Positions 23,411 to 32,366 of a DNA stretch of 36,302 bases are shown here, piece by piece. The notes under the pieces were generated by a model. It did not search any database and was not told where the DNA came from. It was given only the letters and a program-made list of their open reading frames with translations. Position 1 is the stretch's first letter. Every line of letters starts with the position of its first letter. A program made the position numbers and the translations under genes. The DNA lies in contig JAFYPH010000025.1 in NCBI GenBank assembly GCA_017547585.1, positions 1-36,302 on the forward strand, in the 5' to 3' direction. This DNA is from Bacteroidaceae bacterium (GTDB taxonomy: Bacteria > Bacteroidota > Bacteroidia > Bacteroidales > Bacteroidaceae).

Positions 23411-24652
23411 ATGGATTCATCCAAAATACAGAGCGTCAAACAGCAATTCGGAATCATCGGTAACGACCCCGAACTGCTGCGTGCCATCGACACTGCTATT
23501 CAGGTAGCGCACACCGACCTTTCGGTGCTGATAACCGGAGAGAGCGGTGTCGGAAAAGAGTATTTTCCCAAAATAATACATCAGAATAGTGTGCGCAAGC
23601 ATGCGAAATATTTTGCGGTCAACTGCGGCGCAATCCCCGAAGGAACAATCGATTCCGAACTTTTCGGACACGTGAAGGGTGCCTTCACCGATGCTGTGAG
23701 CGAGCGCAAAGGATACTTCAGCGAGGCTGATGGCGGCACCATCTTCCTCGACGAGGTTGGCGAGCTTCCCATGGCCACACAGGCGCGACTTCTGCGTGTG
23801 CTCGAGAATGGCGAGTTTCTGCGTGTGGGCTCTTCGAAGGTCGAAAAGACCAACGTGAGAATCGTCTGCGCAACAAACGTCAATCTTCCCGAGGCTATCA
23901 GCGAGGGACGTTTCCGCGAAGACCTCTACTATCGTCTGAACACCGTGCCCATCAATGTGCCCCCCTTGCGCAAGCGTGGCGAGGATGTAGTGCTGCTTTT
24001 CAAAAAGTTTGCGCTCGACTTTGCCGCAAAATATGCAGTGCCCAAGATACAGCTGGGCGAGAGTGCCAAGAGTGCAATCCTCGAATATTCGTGGCCGGGC
24101 AACATCCGTCAGCTGAAAAACGTTGCCGAGCAGATTTCTTTGCTCGAAATGCAGCGCGAGATTACAGGCGAGACGATGAAAAAATATCTTCCCCAGCAGA
24201 CACAGATGAACCTCCCTGCGCGCCTCTCTTCGCCCTCGACAAAGGGAAAAACCTTCGAGAGCGAGCGCGAGATTCTCTACAGCGTCCTTTTTGACATGCG
24301 CCGCGACATCACCGAGCTCAAGGCACAGGTCGAGGAGCTTACGATGGGACGTTCGCGCAAAGAGGAGATGCCTCTTTACGCCACGGCACACGAAATTTCA
24401 ATGCCTCAGGGCCAGATGCACCCCACCACCATACACCTCTCTCCCATAAAAGAGGAGCACGAGCCTGTGCAGCGTGGCATTATAGAGAGCGAAGAGTACG
24501 TCGAAGAGACACTCTCACTCGATGACATGGAGCGTATGGCTATCCTGCGTGCCCTCGAAAGACATCGTGGCAAACGACGCGAGGCTGCGAAAGAACTTAA
24601 CATTTCCGAACGTACACTTTATAGAAAAATAAAAGAATATGGGCTTGACTAA
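23411..24652 (+). CDS. Sigma54-dependent transcriptional activator lacking a sensory domain
   Basis: A 413-residue enhancer-binding protein. The AAA+ domain covers ~15-245: Walker A GESGVGKE (43-50), the sigma54-contact loop GAFTDA (90-95, normally GAFTGA), Walker B GGTIFLDEVGEL (108-119) and the arginine-finger region GRFREDLYYRL (166-176). A linker follows and then a Fis-type helix-turn-helix at ~370-410 (EAAKELNISERTLYRKIKEYG). No receiver, GAF or PAS domain precedes the AAA+ core. The ATG at 23411 is chosen over a TTG at 23390 that falls inside the -7 box. The gene overlaps lptE by 14 nt, an arrangement I recall as conserved in Bacteroidales. Target promoters are not visible here. Confidence 0.93.
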   Translation: MDSSKIQSVKQQFGIIGNDPELLRAIDTAIQVAHTDLSVLITGESGVGKEYFPKIIHQNSVRKHAKYFAVNCGAIPEGTIDSELFGHVKGAFTDAVSERKGYFSEADGGTIFLDEVGELPMATQARLLRVLENGEFLRVGSSKVEKTNVRIVCATNVNLPEAISEGRFREDLYYRLNTVPINVPPLRKRGEDVVLLFKKFALDFAAKYAVPKIQLGESAKSAILEYSWPGNIRQLKNVAEQISLLEMQREITGETMKKYLPQQTQMNLPARLSSPSTKGKTFESEREILYSVLFDMRRDITELKAQVEELTMGRSRKEEMPLYATAHEISMPQGQMHPTTIHLSPIKEEHEPVQRGIIESEEYVEETLSLDDMERMAILRALERHRGKRREAAKELNISERTLYRKIKEYGLD

Positions 24653-25163
24653 AAAACACAGAGGAGGCATTCTTCTTATGCTTCTTGCGCTTGTCGTTGC
24701 GACAGGCTGCACAGTGAGCTACAAACTCACAGGAGCCTCCATCGACTATACAAAGGTAAAGACAATCTCTCTCGAGACCTTCCAGAATAGGGCAGCCTAC
24801 CAATGGGGCCCCATGGCGCAGATGTTCAATCAGGCGCTGAACGATGCATTCGTGCAGCAGACGAAGCTCGTGCAGGTGCGCACCGGCGGCGACCTCCATT
24901 TTGCGGGTGAGATTACCTCTTACGACCAGTTCAACAAGTCTATTTCGTCGGACGGATACTCGTCGATGGTGCAGCTTAAAATGACCGTCAACGTGCGTTT
25001 CACAAACAACGTCGACCACGAAGAGGATTTTGAACGCTCATTCTCGGCTGTGCGCGACTTCGAGGCTTCGCAGTCGCTCGAAAGTGTACAGGAAGAGCTT
25101 GTCACCCAGATGATTAAAGAGATTGTAGAGTCTATCTTCAACGCAGCGGTGGCTGACTGGTAA
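24639..25163 (+). CDS. lptE: LPS-assembly lipoprotein LptE
   Basis: A 174-residue outer-membrane lipoprotein. The signal sequence ends in the lipobox VATGC with lipidated Cys24, followed by TVSYKLTGASIDYTKVKTISLETFQN, typical of Bacteroidetes LptE. LptE plugs and supports the LptD barrel that inserts lipopolysaccharide in the outer leaflet. LptD is not in the window. The start overlaps the end of the sigma54-activator gene by 14 nt, so expression is probably coupled. Confidence 0.9.
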   Translation: MGLTKKHRGGILLMLLALVVATGCTVSYKLTGASIDYTKVKTISLETFQNRAAYQWGPMAQMFNQALNDAFVQQTKLVQVRTGGDLHFAGEITSYDQFNKSISSDGYSSMVQLKMTVNVRFTNNVDHEEDFERSFSAVRDFEASQSLESVQEELVTQMIKEIVESIFNAAVADW

Positions 25164-25179
25164 TCCCCTCCTACTATTT

Positions 25180-25911
25180 ATGGACGTATCATATTATATA
25201 GCCCACCCCGACAAACTCAACAGGGAGACACTCTACGAACTGCGCATGCTCGTCCGTAAGTACCCCTGTTTCGATGCTGTGCGTCTGCTGTTGCTCAAGA
25301 ATCTCTATCTTCTGCACGATATTGATTTTGGCAAAGAGATGCGCAGTGCCGCACTCTACCTTAAAAATCGTCGTGTGCTTTTCGACCTTATGCGCGAGTA
25401 TGGCAACGTCGATGCCAAGCAGAGTGTTCCCGTCGTCGAGGAGCAGAATATTCCCATCGACCGCACGATGAGCCTCATCGACGCCTTTCTGGAGACTCTC
25501 CCCGCCGAGACTCTCTCGCTCGAGGCCGAGGGCGCAGCGGCCGTGGACTACGTCTCTACCTATCTTGCCACCGACGATGCGGCGGCCGACGTTCCCAAGA
25601 TGCGCGGACAGGATCTTATAGACAGCTTCCTCGAGAGCGGCGACGAGAAATTCTCGCTACAGCTGCTCCCCGAGAGTGCCGACGAGCCTGTTGCAAAGGT
25701 TGCGGCTCCCGACCACGAAGTGCCCGAAACAGAGCCCGAAACACCCATTTTCACCGAAACCCTTGCAAATATTTACCTTAAACAGGGAAAATATGAGAAG
25801 GCTCTTGAAATTCTTAAACGATTATATTTGGATTATCCAAATAAAAATCGTTACTTTGCAGACCAAATTAGATTTTTAGAAAAAATAGTTAAACATACAA
25901 AAAGAAAATAA
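25180..25911 (+). CDS. Conserved TPR-containing protein between lptE and secG
   Basis: A 243-residue soluble protein without a signal peptide. The N-terminal ~90 residues are helical (MDVSYYIAHPDKLNRETLYELRMLVRKYPCF), the middle is acidic and low in complexity (~95-195), and the end holds one clear TPR-like hairpin (LANIYLKQGKYEKALEILKRLYLDYPNK). No enzyme motif is visible. The gene lies 16 bp after lptE and 1 bp before secG, so it is co-expressed with both. A scaffold or assembly role is possible, but the function is unknown. Confidence 0.8.
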   Translation: MDVSYYIAHPDKLNRETLYELRMLVRKYPCFDAVRLLLLKNLYLLHDIDFGKEMRSAALYLKNRRVLFDLMREYGNVDAKQSVPVVEEQNIPIDRTMSLIDAFLETLPAETLSLEAEGAAAVDYVSTYLATDDAAADVPKMRGQDLIDSFLESGDEKFSLQLLPESADEPVAKVAAPDHEVPETEPETPIFTETLANIYLKQGKYEKALEILKRLYLDYPNKNRYFADQIRFLEKIVKHTKRK

Positions 25912-25912
25912 G

Positions 25913-26263
25913 ATGTACTTACTTAGTGTTATCCTGATTGTGATTGCTTCAATTTTGATGTGTTTCATTGTTCTCATCCAGAACTCAAAGGGTGGTGGAC
26001 TCGCATCGGGCTTTGCATCTTCCAATCAGATTATGGGTGTTAAAAAGACAACCGATTTTATCGAGAAAGCAACATGGAGCCTTGCAGCATTCATGGTTGT
26101 AATCAGCATTGTAGCAACATACGCAATTCCCCAGGCAACAGTTTCTGAGGAGAGTCTCTTGCAGCAGAATGCAGTAGAGAACAGCATGGTTAACCCCAAT
26201 ACTGTTCCCGATTTCTCTGAGCAGGCTGCTCCCGCCGAGGGCGAGGCTGCACCCGCAGAGTAA
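25913..26263 (+). CDS. secG: Protein-export channel subunit SecG
   Basis: A 116-residue membrane protein of the SecYEG translocon. Two membrane segments (~1-24 and ~53-74) flank the conserved loop LIQNSKGGGLASGFASSNQIMGVKKTTDF. The C-terminal ~40 residues are an acidic, Ala/Pro/Glu-rich tail common in Bacteroidetes SecG. It starts one base after the preceding stop (TAAGATG). A terminator follows at 26287. Confidence 0.95.
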   Translation: MYLLSVILIVIASILMCFIVLIQNSKGGGLASGFASSNQIMGVKKTTDFIEKATWSLAAFMVVISIVATYAIPQATVSEESLLQQNAVENSMVNPNTVPDFSEQAAPAEGEAAPAE

Positions 26264-26286
26264 TCTACATGTAAATATAACCGGAT

Positions 26287-26317
26287 AGAGGAGGTGTTTC
26301 ATACATTTCCTCTTTTT
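26287..26317 (+). terminator. Terminator after secG
   Basis: An 11-bp stem with two G-T pairs (26287-26297 with 26303-26313), a 5-nt loop and a T-run. Confidence 0.75.
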
Positions 26318-26330
26318 CTGTATATGGCAC

Positions 26331-26367
26331 AGCCGAAGGAGTGGACACGCTTCTTCGGCTATTTTTT
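26331..26367 (+). terminator. Second hairpin terminator downstream of secG
   Basis: Stem 26331-26341 with 26350-26360 (AGCCGAAG/CTTCGGCT core, one G-T pair), followed by ATTTTTT. It probably backs up the first terminator. Confidence 0.75.
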
Positions 26368-26590
26368 CTCTCTCACGATTATGCTTCTGCTGTCGCCGGC
26401 AGTGTGCAGAGGTATTAGAGGGTGGGCGGCTCTATTGCTGCTCTCTGAGGCGCTTTTACAGCCTTTAGACTACAGTTCTTCCTGCTGCTACATAGGGTGC
26501 ACAATTACGGCTGAAGCAGCTGAAAGAGATTGCATCGTGCCACTTTTAAAAAGCCGGGGCGAGTGCAGGGCAACCGCCTTTCGGGTAACA
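26368..26590. other. Unassigned G/C-rich stretch between terminators
   Basis: About 220 bp bounded by a plus-strand terminator and the palindromic terminator at 26591. A plus-strand reading frame (26294-26665) crosses all three hairpins and has no recognisable protein features, so I do not call it. No -7 box, tRNA or known ncRNA signature is visible. Local inverted repeats (for example GCTGCT near 26491 with AGCAGC near 26517) leave a structured RNA possible. Confidence 0.35.
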
Positions 26591-26622
26591 AAAAATCCCA
26601 CCGAAGCTTCGGTGGGATTTTT
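26591..26622. terminator. Palindromic bidirectional terminator after the efflux operon
   Basis: A perfect 16+16-bp palindrome (26591-26606 with 26607-26622) with A- and T-runs at its ends. It lies 48 bp past the TolC-type gene on the minus strand and can stop transcription in both directions. Confidence 0.9.
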
Positions 26623-26669
26623 GTTGATGGATGGCTCTCCCAAAAAGAGAGCCTGTCTTTTGTGAATTT

Positions 26670-27995
26670 CTACTCCATGTACACCATAATGTTTCCGCTA
26701 AGCTGCAACAGAGAAATTTCGCACAGCTTGGTGTTGTACTCTGCCACGAGGATGCGCTCCTCGGCGTCGAGAAGGCTCTTCTGTGCCTCGCGCATTTCAA
26801 TACCCGAGAGGTCGCCCAAAAGGTATCTTTCGTGGGCAATTTCGTAGTTCTCGCGTGCGGCAAACACATTCTGGCGCTCCAGGGCAAGCAGTCGCTTGTT
26901 ATTCTCGTAGGCCTGCCAAAGGTCGGCAAGGTCGGCGTAGAGTGACAGCTGAAGATCCTGCTGCTCAAGCTCGGCATTTTTAATGTTGAGCTTGGCGTTG
27001 CGGCGCTCTCTGCTTCTGTTGCCATCGAAGAGCTTGAATCCCACGGTGACGCCAAAGTCGGCTCCCCACTGCTTGCGTACGTCGGTCGTTCCAACCTCGT
27101 ATTTGTTGCGTGTGTATCCATAGCCGGCGTTAAGGCTCATATAAGGATAGTCGCGCGAACGTATGCTCTTGAGATCAATCTCGGCCAGCTTTTTGTCCTG
27201 CGCAGCCAGCAGCAGCGATGCGTTATTCTGCAGTGTCGACTCCCACAATTTATCGAAGTTCATAATGCGCACAACGCTAACTGTAGTGTCCGAAAGGTTG
27301 AATGTCTCTTCGATATTTTCGTCGGCCATAAGTTCGTGCAGACGTATGCGCGAGGTTGCGAGAAGCTCATGCTGTTTGGCACTTTCGGCGCTGTCGGCAT
27401 TGAAGTCCACGCGTGCCTGCAAAAGGTCCAGACGCGAATTGTCACCGATGACGTATCTTTCGTGTACTATGCGCAGACGTTCGCGTGAGAGCTTTACAGC
27501 ATAATTGAGGTTGCGCAGACGCGCACTCTGCTGCACGAAATTGTAATATTCGGCAGTGAGCTTGGCAACAAAATCCTCAACGGCGAGGCGTGTCTGTGTC
27601 TCGCTCTGCAGTTTAAGCTCGCGCAGACGGTTGTAGTCGGCCTGCATTTTGAATCCGTCGAAAATCATCCATTGCATGTCCACTCCCGCACGCAGTGTGT
27701 GGTCGCTGATGTTACGCTGCTTGGATACTGTGCCGCTTGCACGGTCGGTGGTGTTGCTGTTGTCGAGTGTACCACTGTATCCGCCCGAAATATTGGCGGT
27801 GGGCAGCATTCCTGCGTTTGCCCACGAGAAATTGTTTCCGGCAATCTCTTCGTTGTTACGCACGATGCGCAGCGAGTAGTTGTTCTCCAATCCTCGTTCG
27901 ATGCACGCTTTTAGCGTGGTTATATTCTCCTGTGCCTGACAGGGTAGGGCAGCGAGCAGCAATGTTGCTGCGTAGATTATGTTCTTTATCTTCAT
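26670..27995 (-). CDS. TolC-family outer-membrane efflux channel
   Basis: A 441-residue protein with a signal peptide (MKIKNIIYAATLLLAALPCQA/QE). Two homologous halves of long coiled-coil helices start with ITTLKACIERGLENNYSLRIVRNNEE and include AEYYNFVQQSARLRNLNYAVKLSRERLRIVHERY and, in the second half, ALERQNVFAARENYEIAHERYLLGDLSGIEMREAQ. This is the channel of a tripartite pump. Its ATG overlaps the pump-gene stop by one base (TAATG at 27997-27993), so both are made from one message. Confidence 0.93.
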   Translation of the reverse strand: MKIKNIIYAATLLLAALPCQAQENITTLKACIERGLENNYSLRIVRNNEEIAGNNFSWANAGMLPTANISGGYSGTLDNSNTTDRASGTVSKQRNISDHTLRAGVDMQWMIFDGFKMQADYNRLRELKLQSETQTRLAVEDFVAKLTAEYYNFVQQSARLRNLNYAVKLSRERLRIVHERYVIGDNSRLDLLQARVDFNADSAESAKQHELLATSRIRLHELMADENIEETFNLSDTTVSVVRIMNFDKLWESTLQNNASLLLAAQDKKLAEIDLKSIRSRDYPYMSLNAGYGYTRNKYEVGTTDVRKQWGADFGVTVGFKLFDGNRSRERRNAKLNIKNAELEQQDLQLSLYADLADLWQAYENNKRLLALERQNVFAARENYEIAHERYLLGDLSGIEMREAQKSLLDAEERILVAEYNTKLCEISLLQLSGNIMVYME

Positions 27996-30900
27996 TATTC
28001 TTTATTTGCAAGGTTAGTCGATACGAATGAATATATTGTCGGTACAATGTACATTGTCAGCAGTGTAGAGATTACCATTCCTCCAACAACGGCGGTACCC
28101 ATGGCGATGCGTCCGTTGCAACCCTCGCCGGTGGCGAACATCAACGGCAGCAGTCCCAGGATGGTCGATGCACTGGTCATCAGGATGGGGCGCAGACGAA
28201 GCACCGAAGCGTCGCGTATGGCCATCATCTTGTCAACGCCCGCCTTCTGCTTTTGGTTGGCAAACTCAACAATAAGAATACCATTCTTGGCCACAAGGCC
28301 TATGAGCATGATAATACCAATCTGACTGAAAATGTTCATTGTCTGTCCGCCGATAACCATGAATATGAGCGCTCCGCAGATGGCGAGGGGCACTGTAAGC
28401 ATGATGATGAACGGGTCTTTGAAGCTCTCGAACTGCGCTGCAAGGATAAGATAGATGAGCACAAGTGCCAATGCAAAGGCGAACATCAGGCTCGATGAAC
28501 TCTCGCGGAACTCCTTCGAGTCACCCGCAAGCGCGGTGCGGAAGGTGTCGTCGAGGGTGCTTGCAGCAATCTTGTCCATTTCGTCGAGACCGTCGCCGAT
28601 GGTCTTTCCCTCGGCAAGGCCGGCCGAGATTGTCGCCGACACGAATCGGTTGTAGCGATAGAGTTTGGGAGGTGCAATACCCTCGATGAGTTCCACAAGG
28701 TTCTCCATCTGTATCATTTCTCCCTTGGTACTGCGCATATAGATAGACTTCAAGTTTGCGGGGCTGTTACGCTGCTGGCGGTTAATCTCGCCCACAATCT
28801 CATACTGTTTGCCGTTGAGGTAAAGATAGCCCAGACGCTGTCCACTGAGGCCATACTGCAGTGTCTGCGCAATGTCTTTTGTGTTCACGCCCATCAGGTT
28901 AGCCTTTTCGCGGTTAATCTCAATTCTAAGCTCGGGCTTGCTGAACTTCAGGTCTACGTCGGCCATCTGGAACACAGGGCTGTCGTACACCTTTGCCATG
29001 AATTTCGGGAGCACCTCCTGCAGCTTTTCGATGTTTGTAGCCTGCAGCACATACTGCACGGGCATTGCTCCGCGTCGGCCTCCGAAGGTTGATTGTTGCT
29101 GCACGAACGAACGTGCGTCGGTCTTTGTGCGTACGGCACGCGACAGTTTTTCGGCAACCTCCATCTGTGTGTAGTCACGTTCTTTAATGTCCTTCAAGGT
29201 AATCTGTATGTTACCGCCACCATTCGATACACGTGAGGTTATAAATGCAGCGTCAGGCATCAGAGAGTCTGCCAAAAGGGTAACCTCCTCTGTGTAGTCG
29301 CGCATATATTCGTATGTTACGCCCTCGGCACCCATCGTACGTATGGTGATGCTCGAACGGTCCTCGAGCGGAGCCATTTCTGCGGGGATACTGCTCCACA
29401 TCCAGCCGATGCCGATGAACGACAATATCATTATTACAATTGAAACGTAGCGGCGGCGCAGGAACCAGTTGAGGCTGCGTGCGTATCCTTTGTTCAGCCC
29501 CTCGAAGAAAGGCTCGGTCTTTCTGTAGAACCAGCTCTGCTGCTCGCGGCGCACCAGCAGTTTGGTGGCGAGCATGGGGGTGAAGGTAAGCGCGGCAAAC
29601 GATGAAATTATCACCGAGCCCGCAACCACGAAGCTAAACTCGCGGAACAGGCGTCCGGTTGTTCCCTCCATAAAGACAATGGGGAAGAACACCGCCAGCA
29701 GGGTGATTGTAGTCGAGATTACCGCAAAGAAAATCTCTTTCGCACCCTCGATGCCGGCAGCCTTGGGGCGCATGCCTCGCTCGATGCGTATGTAGATATT
29801 CTCGGTCATCACAATCGCGTCGTCCACCACAAGGCCCACCGAGAGCACGATGGCGAGCATCGAAAGCACGTTAATCGAGAATCCGCAAATGTACATAATG
29901 AAGAATGCTCCCACCAGCGACACGGGAATCACGATGCAAGGCACCAATGTCACGCGCCAGTCGCGCAGGAACAGGAAGATGATGATAATCACAAGGATGA
30001 ACGCCTCGTACACGGTGCTTTTAACCTCGTCGATAGAGGCGCGAATGAAGCGGGTGTTGTCGAATCCGTAGTTGTATGTAACATCGTCGGGAAGGTCCTT
30101 CTTCATCTTCTCCATACGGTCGTACACAGCCTCGGCGATGTTAATGTGGTTGGCTCCCGGCTGGGGAATAACAACCACGCCCACCATGGGAACGCCGTTC
30201 ATCTTCATATAGCTCTTGAGGTCGCGCGCACTCAGTTCGGCGCGGCCAATGTCGCTGAATCGTATGATGCGTCCCTCGTCCTCTCTCACCACAAGATTGT
30301 TGAACTCATCGGTAGTGTGCATAAGTCCCAGTGTACGTATCGTAAGCTCGGTATTGTCGCCTTCGATACTACCCGAGGGAAGCTCTACATTCTCTTTGTC
30401 GAGGGCGTTTTTTACGTCCATGGGAGTGATTCCGTAGCCCGACATCTTCACGGGGTCGAGCCACAGACGCATACAATAGCGCTTCTCTCCCCAGATTGAT
30501 ACGCTACTCACTTCGGGGATTGTCTGCAGCTGCTCCTTCACTGTGAGGTCGGCAATTTCGCTTATTTCGAGCAGTGAGCGCTTCTCGCTCTGGATGGCTA
30601 CCATCAGGATGGGCATTGCGTCTGCATCGGCCTTTGACACGGTCGGAGGGTCGCAGTCGCGGGGCAGGAAACGCTGGGCACGCGACACCTTGTCGCGCAC
30701 GTCGTTGGCAGCAGTCTCAAGGTCCACCGAGAGTTCAAACTCCACGGTGATTCGGCTCTGTCCCTGCTGGCTGACACTCGTCAGCGAGCGAATACCGGGA
30801 ATACCATTGATATTCTGCTCCAGAGGTTCGGTAATTTGGTTCTCAATAACGTCGGCGTTTGCACCGGGGTAAGAACATTGTACCGAAATTATGGGATTGT

Positions 30901-31021
30901 CCACAGAGGGATATTCGCGCACTCCAAGGCTAATGTAGCCTATAAGGCCGAACAGCACTATTATAAGTGTCAGCACAGTAGCGAGTACCGGACGGCGTAT
31001 GCTAAGTTCGGAAATATTCAT
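27995..31021 (-). CDS. RND-family efflux pump (AcrB/MexB-like, HAE1 group)
   Basis: A 1008-residue inner-membrane proton antiporter with twelve membrane segments and two large periplasmic loops. It begins MNISELSIRRPVLATVL; the motif SVDNPIISVQCSYPGANADVIENQITEPLEQ (39-69) is typical. Proton-relay residues are present: Asp400-Asp401 in GLVVDDAIVMTEN and the Lys in LVAKNGILIVEFAN in the second half. The family exports hydrophobic drugs, bile acids or detergents, and the substrate cannot be told from sequence. It lies 19 nt after the adaptor gene and overlaps the channel gene by one base. Confidence 0.95.
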   Translation of the reverse strand: MNISELSIRRPVLATVLTLIIVLFGLIGYISLGVREYPSVDNPIISVQCSYPGANADVIENQITEPLEQNINGIPGIRSLTSVSQQGQSRITVEFELSVDLETAANDVRDKVSRAQRFLPRDCDPPTVSKADADAMPILMVAIQSEKRSLLEISEIADLTVKEQLQTIPEVSSVSIWGEKRYCMRLWLDPVKMSGYGITPMDVKNALDKENVELPSGSIEGDNTELTIRTLGLMHTTDEFNNLVVREDEGRIIRFSDIGRAELSARDLKSYMKMNGVPMVGVVVIPQPGANHINIAEAVYDRMEKMKKDLPDDVTYNYGFDNTRFIRASIDEVKSTVYEAFILVIIIIFLFLRDWRVTLVPCIVIPVSLVGAFFIMYICGFSINVLSMLAIVLSVGLVVDDAIVMTENIYIRIERGMRPKAAGIEGAKEIFFAVISTTITLLAVFFPIVFMEGTTGRLFREFSFVVAGSVIISSFAALTFTPMLATKLLVRREQQSWFYRKTEPFFEGLNKGYARSLNWFLRRRYVSIVIMILSFIGIGWMWSSIPAEMAPLEDRSSITIRTMGAEGVTYEYMRDYTEEVTLLADSLMPDAAFITSRVSNGGGNIQITLKDIKERDYTQMEVAEKLSRAVRTKTDARSFVQQQSTFGGRRGAMPVQYVLQATNIEKLQEVLPKFMAKVYDSPVFQMADVDLKFSKPELRIEINREKANLMGVNTKDIAQTLQYGLSGQRLGYLYLNGKQYEIVGEINRQQRNSPANLKSIYMRSTKGEMIQMENLVELIEGIAPPKLYRYNRFVSATISAGLAEGKTIGDGLDEMDKIAASTLDDTFRTALAGDSKEFRESSSSLMFAFALALVLIYLILAAQFESFKDPFIIMLTVPLAICGALIFMVIGGQTMNIFSQIGIIMLIGLVAKNGILIVEFANQKQKAGVDKMMAIRDASVLRLRPILMTSASTILGLLPLMFATGEGCNGRIAMGTAVVGGMVISTLLTMYIVPTIYSFVSTNLANKE

Positions 31022-31040
31022 TGCTTGGGCCCTCCTATTA

Positions 31041-32114
31041 TTAGTTTACACTGTCGAGAATAACTTTCTGTCCTGTGCGCAACTGCATGGTACCGGTAGT
31101 AATCACAGTGTCGCCGGGGGTGATTCCTTCGAGCACCTGCACGAGCGATTCTGTGCGTACGCCCTTTTTAATCTCCACGGGAACGGCCTTTCCGCTCTTG
31201 TAGAGGAACACTTTGTCGATACCCATTTCCGAGATTATAGCCTGGCTGGGCACTGCGAGTGTCTCTTCGAATGTCTGTGTGGTGAGGGCGATGCTCACGT
31301 AGCGTCCGGGGTACAGTCTGCCGTCGCTGTTGTCGTAGAGTGCACGCACGCTGAATGTACGTGTGTCGCTGTTTACGTGCGAGTCGAGAGCATAAATTTT
31401 TGCTTTTTTCTCGTCGAGGTCGCCCTCTACGGTGAATGTAAAGTTTGTACCAGACTTCAATGTACCTGCGTATCTCTCGGGCACTGCAAAGTCAACCTTC
31501 AGAGGGTTGGTCTTTGTCAGTCGTGCGATGGTTGTCGTGGGCGATGCGTATGTTCCCTGACTCACCTGACGCAATCCGATGATTCCGTCAAAGGGGGCGC
31601 GCAACTCTGTCTGCTCGATGTTTGCCTCTACCTTGTCAATCTCGGCCTGCAGTGTGGCGAGGTTGGTCTCGGCCTCCTGGAAAGCCTCCTGGCTGACAGC
31701 CTCTTTCTCGAGAAGTGCATTCTGACGGTACATACGGTCGGTGTACAGTTTCAGCTGTGCCTTCAGCTTTTTAAGCTCTGCCTGCAGGGGTGCATCGTTG
31801 ATTTTTGCCAGAAGGTCGCCCTTCGATACGCGTGTACCCTCTTTGAAGAATATGTCTATGATTTTTCCCGATGTTTCGAACGAAAGGTCCACCTCTTCGT
31901 CGGGAATGATGCTTCCGCTCACGAAAAACTCATCCGAAATTGTTGTCGGCGACAGCACCACTGCTTTTACGTTAAGGTCGCGGCTCTGCTTGGCCTTTGC
32001 CTCGGGTGTCTTTTTAATCTCTTCGTTTACCTTAGGGGTGAATGTGCGTATGCCCATTACTGCAAGTCCCGCAACGATTATTGCGACAATTCCCCATTTG
32101 ATGAATTTGTTCAT
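31041..32114 (-). CDS. RND efflux periplasmic adaptor subunit
   Basis: A 357-residue membrane-fusion protein with an N-terminal membrane anchor (KWGIVAIIVAGLAVMGI). The order is barrel-sandwich half (GSIIPDEEVDLSFETSGKIIDIFFKEGTRVSKGDLLAKI, ~67-106), alpha-helical hairpin (~108-170), the second barrel-sandwich half (LRAPFDGIIGLRQVSQGTYASP), a beta-barrel and a membrane-proximal domain (IDKVFLYKSGKAVPVEIKKGV). It links pump and channel. It is the first gene of the efflux operon, with no local regulator gene next to it. Confidence 0.94.
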   Translation of the reverse strand: MNKFIKWGIVAIIVAGLAVMGIRTFTPKVNEEIKKTPEAKAKQSRDLNVKAVVLSPTTISDEFFVSGSIIPDEEVDLSFETSGKIIDIFFKEGTRVSKGDLLAKINDAPLQAELKKLKAQLKLYTDRMYRQNALLEKEAVSQEAFQEAETNLATLQAEIDKVEANIEQTELRAPFDGIIGLRQVSQGTYASPTTTIARLTKTNPLKVDFAVPERYAGTLKSGTNFTFTVEGDLDEKKAKIYALDSHVNSDTRTFSVRALYDNSDGRLYPGRYVSIALTTQTFEETLAVPSQAIISEMGIDKVFLYKSGKAVPVEIKKGVRTESLVQVLEGITPGDTVITTGTMQLRTGQKVILDSVN

Positions 32115-32280
32115 ATGTGTGTGATTTTTATTTTGTTTCGTATAATCGAGCTATAATAGTTTATGACTTTTGTTCCTTAAAAAAGATTAATCCTTTAAAT
32201 GTTTTTTATATCTTTTCCTTTCTACTTTTAAATGATGTTAATTTTTTAGCCTCTAGGCTGTTCGTTGTCTAGTCCAAAGA

Positions 32281-32288
32281 CAAATGTA
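32281..32288 (-). promoter_or_regulatory. -7 box (TACATTTG) upstream of the efflux operon
   Basis: Exact TAnnTTTG on the minus strand, ~166 bp before the adaptor start. The leader contains a small inverted repeat (AGCC-TCTA-GGCT near 32249-32260). No clear -33 element. Confidence 0.4.
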
Positions 32289-32306
32289 GTCATAATCTGT
32301 GAAAGA

Positions 32307-32342
32307 AAAAAGCACTCCCGTAAATTTTACAGAGTGCTTTTT
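32307..32342 (-). terminator. Terminator after the ACT-domain gene
   Basis: A perfect 11-bp stem (32307-32317 with 32332-32342), a 14-nt loop and a T-run on the minus strand. It separates the ligase-ACT unit from the efflux operon. Confidence 0.85.
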
Positions 32343-32366
32343 CTTATGCGGTCATAGTGCTTTTCA

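Noticed and set aside
26294-26665. Plus-strand frame of 123 codons between secG and the efflux operon
   Set aside because: It crosses the loops and T-runs of three terminator hairpins and has no family resemblance.
30999-32156. Long plus-strand reading frame (385 codons) opposite the efflux adaptor gene
   Set aside because: Cys- and Leu-rich shadow of a well-supported adaptor gene, with no domain.
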